DNA of 64,000 bases from Selaginella tamariscina (lineage: Eukaryota > Streptophyta > Lycopodiopsida > Selaginellales > Selaginellaceae): the NCBI GenBank assembly GCA_003024785.1, contig PUQB01000523.1, positions 62,001-126,000 on the forward strand. The letters are read 5' to 3'. Shown in pieces: positions 10,577 to 22,504 of the stretch. The position numbers were made by a program, and so were the translations under genes. The notes under the pieces were generated by a model, which ran no database searches, had not been told where the DNA came from, and worked only from the letters and a program-made list of their open reading frames with translations. Every line of letters begins with the position of its first letter. The first letter of the stretch is position 1.

Positions 10577-10623
10577 GTACACACATTATATAATTATTAT
10601 CAGGAAATGAATCTATGAAATAA

Positions 10624-11162
10624 AGAGCATACATGATGAATCCTATTTATGCACAGCTTGTTAAGGAGGAGATAGATAAGCTGTTAAATGTTGGTTTTAT
10701 TTATCTTATACAAGGTGCACAATGATTATCACCACTTGTGATTGTTCCTATAAAGAATAAAAAATTAAGAGTATGTGTAAATTATAAGAAGCTAAATGAT
10801 GCCACGAAAAAGGATGTTTTTCCTATTCCATTTACAAAGGATGAGCCTAAGGAACAGGAAGGAAAAACTATTCAAGAACAAAGAAGGAAAAATATTCAAG
10901 TACAGGAAGGAAAAACTATTCAGGTATAGGAAGGAAAACTATTCAGCAACAGGAAGAGAAAACAAATAGTGAGCCTAAGGAACATCATGAAGAAAATCAA
11001 GTGCTACAACTTTAAGTATTAACTTCCAACTAAAAACTCAAGGAAGAAATGAACAACTTTCAAAGCACAAAGAGAAAATCTAGAGTACCATGAAAATCAC
11101 ATAATAAGGAAGGCATAAGATAGTTTTAGTGAGGACACTATAGGATTCAAGGTGGGGAATAG
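10624..11162 (+). pseudogene. TE4 reverse transcriptase N-terminal fragment and polypurine tract
   Basis: The plus strand reads MNPIYAQLVKEEIDKLLNVG then, after one in-frame stop, LSPLVIVPIKNKKLRVCVNY and KKLNDATKKDVFPIPF, the start of a gypsy RT palm. The frame then degenerates into imperfect 27-33-bp repeats of AGGAAGGAAAAACTATTCA type (10855-10960). Everything downstream in RT is missing. A purine tract AAGGTGGGGAATAG at 11149-11162 precedes an LTR-like TGTTAGGGACA start at 11163. The element is a deleted relic. Confidence 0.65.
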
Positions 11163-11395
11163 TGTTAGGGACAAAAAACAGAGCATATAGGAATTGCATA
11201 CATTGAACTTTCCTATGGTGGAGGAAAGCTCGTAGGAAAGATGTAGTAGGAAAAATCCTACAGGTACAAAAAAAATCTTACGGCAGTAGGAAATATCCTA
11301 CGTAGGCAGGAAATATACAATTATGACGGTTTGGAGAAGGACATGATTCAGTTAGTGAAAGTTAGGGCAAGTTAGGGCAAGAAGGGAGAGAGAGG

Positions 11396-13203
11396 TGTCA
11401 TAGTTTTTACTATGACTCGACCCTTACTTTGGACGTTGACTGTTGTTACCTACTGTACTATGTTGATGGACCCTATATGTAGTAGGAAACAGGCCCGCTT
11501 AGTGCACTTGGGTATCTGGTGATGGTCCGGCCGGGTGTCATTAGGTATTTGTAGGAAACTCTAAGCGAAGCTAGAACTTACCTTCTAGAAAACCCACCCC
11601 CAATTTTGACATCCCGAATAGGTTGATTGGTTGTTGCAGATGAGTTTGGCATGTTAAGTAGGGTTAGGAACACCTGTAGGGTTGACCTAACCCTAGGGTT
11701 GCCCTAACCCACGCCCTAAAAACTCCCACCCCCTTGGGTAGGGTTTAGGGGTAAGAGTAAGGGTGAGTTATAGGCTCATATTGCTAATTTGTCTAAGGGG
11801 CTAAAATTCAGTGCCAGCCCACTAACACATATAGGAAAAGAGGGGGGGGGGCTTCGTCACATAAATAAGGTAGAGTATACGTAGGAGAGCTCCTGGGTTC
11901 ATGAATGAGTTTGTTGCTCTTCTGCCAGTGCAAGCTTCAGCTTGTGTCGTTAAGGTACAACCCTCTGTTGTGCCGCCCTAACTTCCAGATGCCAGGGGTA
12001 CGTCCCATCTTCGGGGTAGCTTACCCTTAACGTTGGCGAATCCATGCCTGGGAGGTCTTGTCGGAATGCACATTCCAAGAGGCAGAGGTTGAGGCTTGTC
12101 TCCAGCCTCCTCCTCCACGTCAAGTTAGGTGTAGCACTCACGGCCAAGCAAGGCACATCCGTGTCCTTGTCCAACTGTGGGCATGGGATCTTGTTTGACA
12201 GGTTCACGTTACCTGGTTCCTGGGGTTCATTGAGGGGTTCTAGAGTTGGCATTTAGGAACCACGTTTGTGGTACTTGGTGCAACTCTTGAATCTAAGGGC
12301 TATGGCATGATAGCCACATCGGGGAAGGCAGTGTCACATGAAGATGTGACACTGGGCTAAACGTCACATGGTACAACGCCCGAGGCACGCCCTTTGGGGT
12401 TATGTCATGGGCTTGTCGCTAAGGGGTTGGATACTCTAGCAACAGGCATGCTTGTGCTTGTACTAGGGTGCTAAGCCTTGGGCATCTGCTCAAGGGAGGT
12501 TAGGTTTCGTAACTAGGTGTGCTTTGGCACACTTGGCTAGGGGAGTGTTCTCCTTGGAATCCAGGGGTTGAACAACCTAAGCTCATTAGCATAAGCCCTT
12601 TCGTAAGGCACTCGCAAGGTCATGTGCTTAGGGTTATCCCAAACGGGAGTTTGCTTAGCAGAACACTCGTGTCTACCTGTGGCGCACACTCGTGTCCTCA
12701 CTAAGTACTAGCCCTAGGTCTAGGGTATAACTTGGCCACTCAAACTCTTAGGGGTTAGTTGTGGTTCAGGGTACCCCTTGTCGCCCTAAAGGGGTTGTAC
12801 TCCCGGATGAAGGTGATTCCTCAAGGGGTAAGTGACGATGCCTTAGCTCTGTCTAAGGGTATGTGTGGAACACACGTCTCCTTGATGGGGGTTAGGGCAT
12901 GAGCCTGTCTAGGTCTTCTAGGGCAAGACCCTAAGTCAACTAGGGTTATCCCTCAAGGGTTTTGGGGGTAGACACTCTAGGGCTAAACCCTAAGTCAACT
13001 AGGGTTATCCCTCAAGGGTTTTGGGGTAGACACTCTAGGGAGACTTAGGCTAAACCCTAAGTCTCCTGTCCACTTGGGCATTAGAGTCTAACCTTAGGGG
13101 TCGTTGGGTTGTTCTGGGAAACTTAGCGTTGCTCACACAGGGTGATAACGCCGAATGGCCACCTGGTAGCCACGTGTTGGCCCTTTGGGTTAAAACTCTG
13201 ACA
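11396..13203 (+). mobile_element. Solo LTR (1808 bp) of the TE1 family
   Basis: It begins TGTCATAGTTTTTACTATGA and ends AAACTCTGACA, as the TE1 LTR does, and follows that LTR over most of its length. GAGAGG lies on both sides (11390-11395 and 13204-13209), consistent with a target duplication slightly blurred by the GA-rich site. No internal element sequence remains, so it arose by LTR-LTR recombination. It is 840 bp longer than the TE1 LTR because it keeps a TTAGGG-rich right half. Confidence 0.88.
12918..13034 (+). repeat. Two tandem 58/59-bp units inside the solo LTR
   Basis: The units run 12918-12976 and 12977-13034, each starting CTAGGG and ending TAGACACT, and differ at a few positions. 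A partial third unit begins at 13035. They are built from CCCTAA/TTAGGG-type words. Confidence 0.85.
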
Positions 13204-13260
13204 GAGAGGCTATGAAGGCTATGAAGGCTATGAAGGTTATGGAAAGCTATGGAGAGGAAT
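13204..13260 (+). repeat. Short tandem repeat of CTATGAAGG type
   Basis: Directly right of the solo LTR, four to five copies of a 9-bp word (CTATGAAGG, later TTATGGAAAG and CTATGGAGA) follow each other. It belongs to the target (TE4 LTR) sequence. Confidence 0.7.
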
Positions 13261-13569
13261 GCATGGGAGAGAGAGGATCTCTAGGAGAGAAGTAAGTCTC
13301 CACACGTGCTATCTCTTGTAATCATTTAGTAATGCAAGTGCATGATATATATATATAGTGAATATATGTTTATCCTATGAGAAAGCTATCTTATTAATGC
13401 TATAACATGGCAATGGCCAAAGCAAAATTCTATCCTTGACTTTAGAGACGAGATAAGGTATATATATAGAGTTATTTTAGGTTAAAATCTTATATCCTTT
13501 AACTGGGAAAGCTTTTCCTGCGCTGTGAACAGTGATTTCTACACACATGAAAGTTCTCCCATGTTAACA

Positions 13570-14701
13570 ACCCTAATCTTAGACCCCTACTAGCTCCTAT
13601 TTAAGAGCATATAACTTTGCATTGAGTTAACGGAATGAAAGACACTACCGTTACGTTACAAATATGTTAACGGCGATCAATTACAAGTTTAAGCTAATGG
13701 ATGTTTGTGTGAAGACAACTTTGCTCCGTTAAGGCTCTGTAACTACTGGTGCGAAGATACCCTAAATAAATTGTGCTATATGTTTTATGATTTATAAATC
13801 CTTCACTATCACACTAGTACCCATGTGAAACCCTTTATCGTCTTAATGAATCCATGGAGCATCCTTATCACCAAGAATACTGGAATTTAAGCCACTTTTA
13901 TATTTTAAAAGCTGGTCCCCTTCCTTAGCGTTGGTGGATGGATTGTTCATATATTGAAAGACAACAAAAGAAACATTAAAAATGAGTATTTATTTCTTCA
14001 ATTTCTGAGGGGTCTATCTCTTAATTTTACAGTCTTTTCAATTGATACAGTGTCACCAACAACCTTACTAGTTGTCCCTTAGGAATAGTGACTATGAAAA
14101 CTTCACCTTAATTATTCTTAGTAGAGTTAGTGACAATTAAACTTCATCTTGATTCTTTGTTAAAACTTCTTTTCCTTGTGTGGGAGTCATTTCTTGATTT
14201 GTCAAAATCACTAGGTGCTTTTCTCCTTGTTTTGTGACAGCAAAAAATAAGGTGGTGTCTTTTCACTTGATTCAACTAGGGGGTTTGCCTCTTGATCGAT
14301 ATTTAGTCATCCTTTCATTGGGTTAGCCAATAAAGATAGTTTTTGACTCATTGTGATTATCCACAATGGCGCTAAAATGTACTTGAAGTGCATTTGTTAA
14401 ATTTTTTTGGCTTCCCTTCTTACAAGCACCATGAAAGTCAAATTCATAATTTGGATGAGCAAATAACACATTAAACTTTGGTAAGGCAAAGTGTTTTGGT
14501 AATTAATATAATAAACAAAGAACAATGAAATTTTGATAAAATGAATGACCCATTGTGATCCTCAACGGTACTTGGTGCCGAGGATGTGGGGGGTCCTATA
14601 TATTAGGGTCCAACAAAGGTAATGAGTGGATGCACACACAATATGTAGATATATTTCTTACTTATGGAGTTAAAATATACCTTAACACCGCCATTGAATC
14701 C
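13570..14701. other. Spacer, no gene seen
   Basis: AT-rich sequence with no frame of recognisable content on either strand and no repeat borders that I can define. Confidence 0.6.
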
Positions 14702-15331
14702 CTAACCTATTTTGCATGCATTGTGCAAACAAACCTCTTGTAGTAGCCTAAACATCAATTGACCCATGAGTCGCATAATTTTGGTTCTATTTATAATGAT
14801 AACAAAATCTTTTTCAATTACAAAGAAAGCTCTTCTCATTGTCGGAATGTTGGTTGTGAGGTTCCAAGTCTTAGGATCCCATTTGTCCTTCTTAACAAAC
14901 TTAAAAATCACCAATTATGAATTTGTACACTTCAATTCCAACTTCTTGAGATGTATAAGTGAATTCACTACATTGTTTGTTGATCTATTTACATTATAGA
15001 AAAGCATGAATATGTTTAAGATTGAGTGATTTGGTTCGGCATCCCCAAATCTCAAACCATGAAGTGAGGCTCCAAGGCATGTGAAGTCACATGATAACAA
15101 ACTTATGGCACCAAGCTCCTCTTTTGATTCCAAGTTGGAGAATGGGAGTAACTCGTCTTCAATATTTATAGTCCTTTGTTGCTCTGGTGCATCATCATCG
15201 AAATGATGGGCATTGCCAAATGCGAGCCTCTTCCCCTTTGTTAACTTCCCTTTTACTCCCCACAGAAGATTCATAAGTTCATCTTCTGGAACCACATTGA
15301 GGGGTACATGGGCACTTTCTTTATTACACAT
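14702..15331 (-). pseudogene. Unrecognised reading frame interrupted by one stop
   Basis: On the minus strand 15331-14915 gives 138 codons, then one stop, then 70 more codons in the same frame. The composition is ordinary for protein (DDDAPEQQRTINIEDELLPF, KDKWDPKTWNL) and not low-complexity, so it may be a remnant of a transposon or host gene. I recognise no family and cannot rule out chance. Confidence 0.25.
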
Positions 15332-18300
15332 GGAGCAAAGTTAACTTGTCATTGAATGTGAATCTTTTTGTGTTACGACGTTTACATTTTGAAGTCCATT
15401 GCATAAATAAGGGAAGGGAGGAACAATGTTCATTGAACTTGCAAAATTTTAAAAATAAACAATCTTAGTAAGGCTTAGCATACATTAAAACCAATCTTCT
15501 TACCAACTTGGTGAATGTAATATTTGAAAATTTCCCTCTTATCCTTCTTTAATACACTAAACACTTTTCTAATCTATGAATACCATGATAGATGGGGAAC
15601 TTTTGGTGGATCTTATCAAAAAATTCTTTCAGCTGAATGATGATGTCATTCACGATTCCCTTCATACTTACAATCAAAATGTGGTAGATTGTTAGGGTTT
15701 TCTTAGTTACTTGAAAATGCATCCATATACAATCATGGCTTGGAAGTCATTTTGATGTCAATATGATTGTAGTTCTTTTTGCTAGCATTGAACATGGCAT
15801 TCATCATATACATTTTTAATTCTCACCCCCTGCTGTTGTTCATCAATGGGTGCCCGACTATCACTGTCCATCAACAGGAGCCAGGCAAGGACTATCCACT
15901 TCTTCACCCTGAGATGCATGTTCTTTACTTCCAACAACTGGAATCAGATTATCTTTTTGCTAAATTCAAGCATGTTCAATTTTTCATCCATTATCAAAAA
16001 ATACTTCCCCATTGTTATCATTAAGTGGTTGTGCACATCTTACGTGATGTTAATCTTGTTTATCATAACTACACTTGTCTTTTCTTCCCTCTTAGCCCTG
16101 TTGATCTTCTCCCTCTCTTCTACCATGTAATCGTGCTACCAAAAACACAATAAAATAAATATTAATATCATCCTTAGCACCAAGAATGAAATCTTAATGA
16201 AGAGATTGTGGATATAAATATAATAACAGCTATTATGAAGTATAAAACACATGACTTACCTCAAAACATATGATCATGTGGGTTGCTTTTGATAAGGACC
16301 TAACGACTTTGGCTCCACTCTCTATGTCTTCCTCTTGATGTAATATTCATAGTTTTCGAACTTGATGCACTGGTGTAAAACATACAGTCGTTGTGGTAGT
16401 AGCATTTCAATGCACGCCAAGGTAAGAACTCTATACATTCACAAGCATACATTACAATAATTGAGTTAATGGGAGCATTCTTGACTTACATGTTCATTCT
16501 TATTAAGGTTTGGATGAATACCACTTTCTCAAAGTTATCTTGGATTTTTAATACTATCACATTAACACAAATGTGGTAGTTTTACTACTACAAAAAGGGT
16601 CCTCCTCCTTTTAAATTATTATGTTTAGCCATTGAAGCTGATGGTTATCATTTCACACATTCAATGTCATCCATTCAGAAAGGTAAAAAACAACCTCAAA
16701 CAAAAATGAGACTCTTTATAGTCCCAATTAGTAATAATTAATAATTTTAATTATTTAATTAATATTTATTAATAATTATATAATATTTAATACAAGAATA
16801 TTCTTTAAAATGTTTTGTGTTTACAAAAAGAATAAAAAGATTAATTATCAAGAATTCATTTAATTCTAAGGAATGTAGAGTAACTACATCTTTTTATTAC
16901 TTTCAGCTTTAAAATATATGCATTCTTTTATAGCTTTATTGATTATGATGGTTTTACACTTTTGGGCATCCACCCATATCGATTGGATTTAACTTGTATA
17001 ATGCATGTTGACTCTTTTTAACTAGAAGGCCATGTTTTATCTAGGCATTCATTGTATTTTTAACTCTTGTCTTTGTGTTACCTCTTTTGTGAACCATGCA
17101 ACTTTACCTCAATGTTTCTTATGATGACTTCAGGTGTAACAATAACTTAACCCATCCAAATAGACTAGTTATATAATAAGTTTGGAATAATAAGGACAAC
17201 CATGAACTTCTAAAGATTCTTATAGCATTTAAAGTATGATTTAGGCTTTTAATTTTTTTGTTTAACAAAGTGTGGAATTTGCACTTCCATATTGCTAATG
17301 GTTTTTATATTCATCCACACTTATTAATGTGGTTTCAATCTCTTCACATGACCTGTTTTAGGCCAGAAATGGTGTTGTAATATTGTATGCATAATAATAA
17401 GCCGTTCGAACTCCAAAACAATAATTTCCCAATAGGTCAACCCTGGGGCTGTTCCTAACCCTAGTTAACATGCCAAACTCATATGCATTAACCACTAGTT
17501 ACCTTATTAAGATCTTTGACACATATTGTTAATAATGAGTTCTTATTCTTTGAGCTAGAGAATTTAATTGTTTTTTTTGGGAGAATTGACTTCCCATTAT
17601 CTTCACTTTTGCATAGCACTAAGCCCTCTTTAGATGACCATTCTAGCTTTGATGACTCCAATTTGTACTACATAAATAAGTACACCATCTCTTTTGGAGA
17701 AGAAGAATGATTAGAAAATCACTTCTTTCTTTGATATATCTTTTTAGAAACTTTTTGAAGTTTAACACCTCAATCATGAGGATTGCACACAACTTTTTTT
17801 TTATATGTAATCTTTGAAAAGCTTCATCATATGTGGCAAGGTAAGTACACTTGCCCGTTTTGTCAAGTTGCAAACCTTACTAAATAATTAATATTTTGGT
17901 GAGTGTGGCCAACCATAAGAAAATTAAGAACGATTGTCTTAAACACACCTTTGACAACAAGTATTTATAAGTATGCAAGCACATATCTAAAAGAGACAAA
18001 TAAGTATGAATATGAAAAAATCTCCATCAAAATAATTTACTTATTTTTATTCTTACCACCATAATTATTCATTTGTAAAACAAATGCTTGTTTAATAATG
18101 GTAACAATTGTACACTCTTTAGGCTAGATCCTTTATTTGAACCAAAATGACTAAGACCATTTTTTTGATTGTGTAGGATGTTAACAATGCCTCATATTCT
18201 CAAGTAACCTCGTTTAAAAATATATATGAAGCTACTCATGTTATTTAAAGCTATTTAGGAATATGATAGATATGAAGCTACTCATGTTATTTAAGGCTAC

Positions 18301-19387
18301 TTAGGAATATGACAGGCGCTCATCCTGCACAGATTAATATGGATTTGACTAATATTTTAAAAGGTAAAAGCACCTTTAAATAAAAAATAAGACTTTATAT
18401 AATCTCAATTAGTTACCATAGAACACATTCATATGTTTTTGTGGGCGTTCACTAATGCGTTTGCAAAACGCATTCACCCAATTTGTAATTTAAATATTTT
18501 AAAATCTCAGTACTGTAAGATACTGTATATTAGGTAACATACCGTATATACGCATGTGTATATACGGTATGTTACTTAATATACAGTATTTTAATATTTA
18601 AATACGCTAAAATATTTTAAATATTAATTATTATTTTTTGTTACCAGATAATGCATTCACAAGATTTTAAAAAAGGTTTGAGAACATGTTTGTAAATTGA
18701 AAACACATTTGCAAAAATCCGTTCATGTCAACCTTGGTCCCAATTAATTAACTATTCTAGAAACCTTACATGCATTCCATAACTGGACATACACACGATG
18801 ACCTTTGTGCAACTAAAAGTAACACATCCATCAAATTAGCCATGGTCCTATTTGTGTGTTATTGCAGTCTGCGCTAACGTTCTTAACCATGTGCATGTTA
18901 CAAGAGTACAGTATCTGCTATAAGGATTGAAATAAATATAGCATATAGTGGTCACAATTTAAGTTCTTACCTGCTTTGTCCGTTTGATTGTGACTTTGTC
19001 TGTTGAACATAACATACACATCCTCTTAACGTTAACGTCCTCATCGACACGTTATAAAATCTCAAATTTCTTTAATTCCCTTCTGCACCATAATTGTAGT
19101 TCCTTTTTTCTCTAACATCTAATCCTTTGGTAAACATCCATTCTAAGCATTATATTTATAGCATAATATATCTATCTACTTGTATATTTATTTTTACACT
19201 TAGTAAATAGTTTAATAGTTATATTTCAATTTATAATAAATATGAAACATGATAAGATCCTTATAAAGTCCTGATATATTTTAAAACAAACGAGAGAGCA
19301 TCCGGTCCAGGTAAGAATATACCATAAACTAAGAATATTCTAAGTTTTCAAGTGCGTTTTGAGATGTATTGTCCAAGCATTGTATAT
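15332..19387. other. AT-rich spacer
   Basis: No convincing gene on either strand. It contains a short hairpin (AATGCGTTT, 3-base loop, AAACGCATT at 18454-18474), the larger foldback at 18520-18589, and an imperfect duplication of about 45 bp around 18225-18310 (GAAGCTACTCATGTTATTTA repeated). Confidence 0.6.
18520..18589. repeat. 32-bp perfect-type inverted repeat (foldback)
   Basis: The arm 18520-18551 (ATACTGTATATTAGGTAACA...) is matched by the reverse complement of 18558-18589 at 31 of 32 positions, around a 6-base loop. It could be the core of a foldback MITE or an extruding cruciform; no target duplication was found. Confidence 0.85.
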
Positions 19388-19770
19388 TTACACTCCTCTT
19401 GGCAACCTTGGAGAAGGCATGAGTTCCAAAGGAGTTGCTCTGGGAAGTATTAATCCGAATTCCTCTTCCATATCCACCTTGGTAATTTCCATCAGGCATC
19501 TCCCAGTTAAAAACAATGCAGCAAATTCCCCAGAATGAACTGGCTGGTCGTCATCCCAAGCAGGATTCCAGGACACATCCGCCTCCCTGGACCTATCATA
19601 TAGAACTGTTGTCCTCGAACATCCACCACATTGTTGTTCCTGGATCAAACTTCAGAGGCTCTCTCCAATACATTTCATTCCTCTAAATCGTATACGCATT
19701 CATAATCAGCCTTGTTCCCGCCCCACCTTACATTCCTAACTGGACTCCTGCAGCATCAACAATGGATGCA
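19388..19770 (-). pseudogene. Cytochrome P450 C-terminal fragment
   Basis: Read across frames, the minus strand gives the last part of a plant microsomal P450: TRLIMNAYTI and [16 protein letters not shown] (the W..P..F.P block before the heme loop), then [18 protein letters not shown] with the heme-binding G.GRRxCPG and its Cys ligand (about 19575-19600), then LGNLLHCF, and finally VDMEEEFGLILPRATPLEL and PSPRLP at the C-terminus. The domains sit in at least three frames, with one in-frame stop and small indels. No I-helix, ExxR or N-terminal part is seen to the right, so it is a 3' relic rather than a working gene. The A-type (CYP71-clan) C-terminus is likely. Confidence 0.8.
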
Positions 19771-20508
19771 GGCGAAAATCTTAAATCCTAAATCCTAAAC
19801 CCTAAACCTTAAACCAGAATCTTCTGGTGATATTATTCAGGAAAACTTCAGAAGTCAGCAATAGTTAATACTATTGTTACTATATATACTTTAGTACGTA
19901 TGTATATGTAATATGTTTTAATTAATACTTCATAATTTATGTATTATATCGTTTTGTCTATATACACAAATAAATACAATAAATCTTTATTAAGAGCCTT
20001 CTATTTTGAAGTAGAGTTTTGTCAAGTATGTTAACTGTAGACAGTTAACCGCTGAGTAAAAAATATGTTTTTTAAATACAACAATATATTCAAGTTAAGT
20101 ATTTATTGTTTTGCAATATATTTTAAACTTAAATTTAGTTAAAATTAGTTTCTGCTTTATGACTTAATCCCATATGTTTTTACAATAATTAAAATAATTA
20201 CAAAGTTATTAAGTGAATGTGAATGATCCTATATATAATTTTAAACATTATATAATTTAAATAAGTTGATTATATATATATTATGTGTTATTACTTATTG
20301 GAGAGCACTGTACATCTACACACACATATGTATAAATACTTATTTATACTTTTAAAAGATGGCAATCACTTTGATAAGAAAATTTCAATTTCGGTAAACG
20401 AATAGCTGACCATTGGATCGACTAAAAAGAATCAAACGGCAAATAAAGCAGATGAAGAACCCTAAACTAAATGCAGGGTTTTTATAGGGTTTTTGATGAA
20501 TGTGCCCA
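19771..20508. promoter_or_regulatory. Intergenic region with telo-box-like words
   Basis: A short run of CCCTAAA-type units stands at 19781-19815 (AAATCCTAAACCCTAAACC), too short and imperfect for a telomere. AACCCTAAAC recurs at 20458-20467 and AGGGTTTTTATAGGGTTTTT at 20475-20494, 15-50 bp before the start codon of the next gene. Such telo-boxes are common in promoters and leaders of plant genes for plastid and translation proteins. Confidence 0.5.
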
Positions 20509-21152
20509 ATGCTGAGTCTGCAGCTGCGCCCAACTGTGCAATCTCCGGTTATTTCTTGCATTTCTAGATGTGGCGCTGTCTCTGAAAGAACAAATCTGAA
20601 GATAGGTATGTACGTGTGTGTGCGTGCGTGCGTGCGTGCATGCGTTATTAATTGGTGCCGCAGACAAGTTCGATTCTAGCCGTAGGATTGTTGGATTGAA
20701 TGAAGTAATAGCAGGTAAGTAAAAAAAAAAATGAAATTAAGAGCAGTATTGGTTTAACATTATAGGTTTATACACACATACTAAAAGTTTCAATTTCCAT
20801 TGTGTGTGTGTCTGTGTCTATACATACATACATACATACATACAATATTATATATATATATATAATATATATATATATATTATATATATATTACACACTC
20901 TCTCTCACACACACACACGTTATACATGAACTTTTGACAAACTGCATAATACAGGTGAAATTGACGTATTAGGATGGAATGTGATACATTTAGCAAACGG
21001 TGAAATTATTGGACAAGTTCATGAGCTCATGCCTGTTGGCTCTACTGATGAAGCATATAAAGATGAAATTTTTCAACATTGCTCTGTGTCTTGGATCCCG
21101 TAAATGTTGAGATAAGGTCTGTTTGTACAGACACACGTATATTTATTTCTAA

Positions 21153-21205
<53 letters not shown>

Positions 21206-22080
21206 GGTATGTATGTATGTATGTACAAGCATGTTATTTGATTGTAGCGGTTTAACTATCGTGTGTTTTAGATACCTTGTACCAATGGTGGATGCAATTG
21301 TCAAATCTATAGACAGAAATTACCGATGCCTGGGATATTGGTAACTTTAGTTTTAGCTAATCACCTATTGTTAAGTTAATTATTGTTTGGTTAGTTTTAG
21401 TTTTAAGAAATTGATTTATTTTATTTATTTGATTATTTTTTAGCCTCCGGATGGTCTGTTGGAGTTAGGGAGACGCCAACAGAAACTTGAAAAAACTTCA
21501 GCTTGATCTTTTGATTATAAGAAGTCTAAGAAATGTCAAGACAAGGTAATGTCACACACATGCGCGCGTGCACACTGCACGCATACAGAGAGAGAGAGAG
21601 AGAGATGCCTTGATTTAAGTTTAATATAGGCATGTCACAGGAGGTTGACAAGGAGCGTATGCCAAGTAGGGTGGAGCTCATTGAAAATGGGAGACGCGAT
21701 TTAGTGAAAAAATAATGGTAAAATTATATCTATTTAACTTTCATAATAGCGATTGTTACACTATATACAAGTTCTAATAATTCTAGCTTATAATGAGTTG
21801 TTACATGTATTAGAACTATACAAGTTTGTGTGCGCAGGAAGTAGGTGGATTTCTTTCAGTTGCTCAAGCACTAAATCTACGTGCCTGTCGTAAACCAGAT
21901 GGTTTTTGGTATACATATACACACACAGAAATATGTGTGTGTGTGTGTGTGTTGCATGCGTATATAACATTTTTATAGCTGACTTACGCCTCAGGGAGAA
22001 CGTGGATCACATAGACTCCGCAATTGAATCTTTTATTGAAAATAGCTGGAACCAGATTACATCAGAAGGTACGCTCTCTC

Positions 22081-22112
<32 letters not shown>

Positions 22113-22430
22113 CTCTCCCCCTCTCTCCCTCTCCCTCTCCCCGTCTCCCTCCCCCCCCCCCCTCCTCTCTATTATATATATATATATATAAATTATAGAT
22201 TTACAAGCAATACATACACATACACAGGTGTGCTTTCATGTTTCTATTTATTTAAGTTATACTTGATAGGGGAATCGCATTATTATAATAAGATCACAAA
22301 GAATTTCTTTAGAGAGGCATCACCTGAAAGAAGTATTGTTAAATGTGTTATGCCGCGGCAAAAATCACTTATAGCTGCCCGACAATGGGACCTCCATCAT
22401 GCGGTAATACATTACTCGTTCTCTCTCTCT

Positions 22431-22504
<74 letters not shown>

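Larger units (their letters stand above)
11163..13569 (+). repeat. TE4 3' LTR, split by a solo LTR
   Basis: It begins TGTTAGGGACA after the polypurine tract and probably ends ...TGTTAACA at 13569, which would give mirrored TGTTA/TAACA ends and about 590 bp once the inserted solo LTR (11396-13203) is taken out. The right border is inferred from the terminal bases alone, as no second copy is available. Confidence 0.45.

Noticed and set aside
10582..10623. Clear right end of the TE2 LTR after TE3
   Set aside because: A CA end near 10602 is plausible but there is no second copy to prove it, so no border is claimed.
19781..19815. Telomere-like CCCTAAA run
   Set aside because: Only about five imperfect units; it fits a telo-box cluster, not a telomere or a fusion point.
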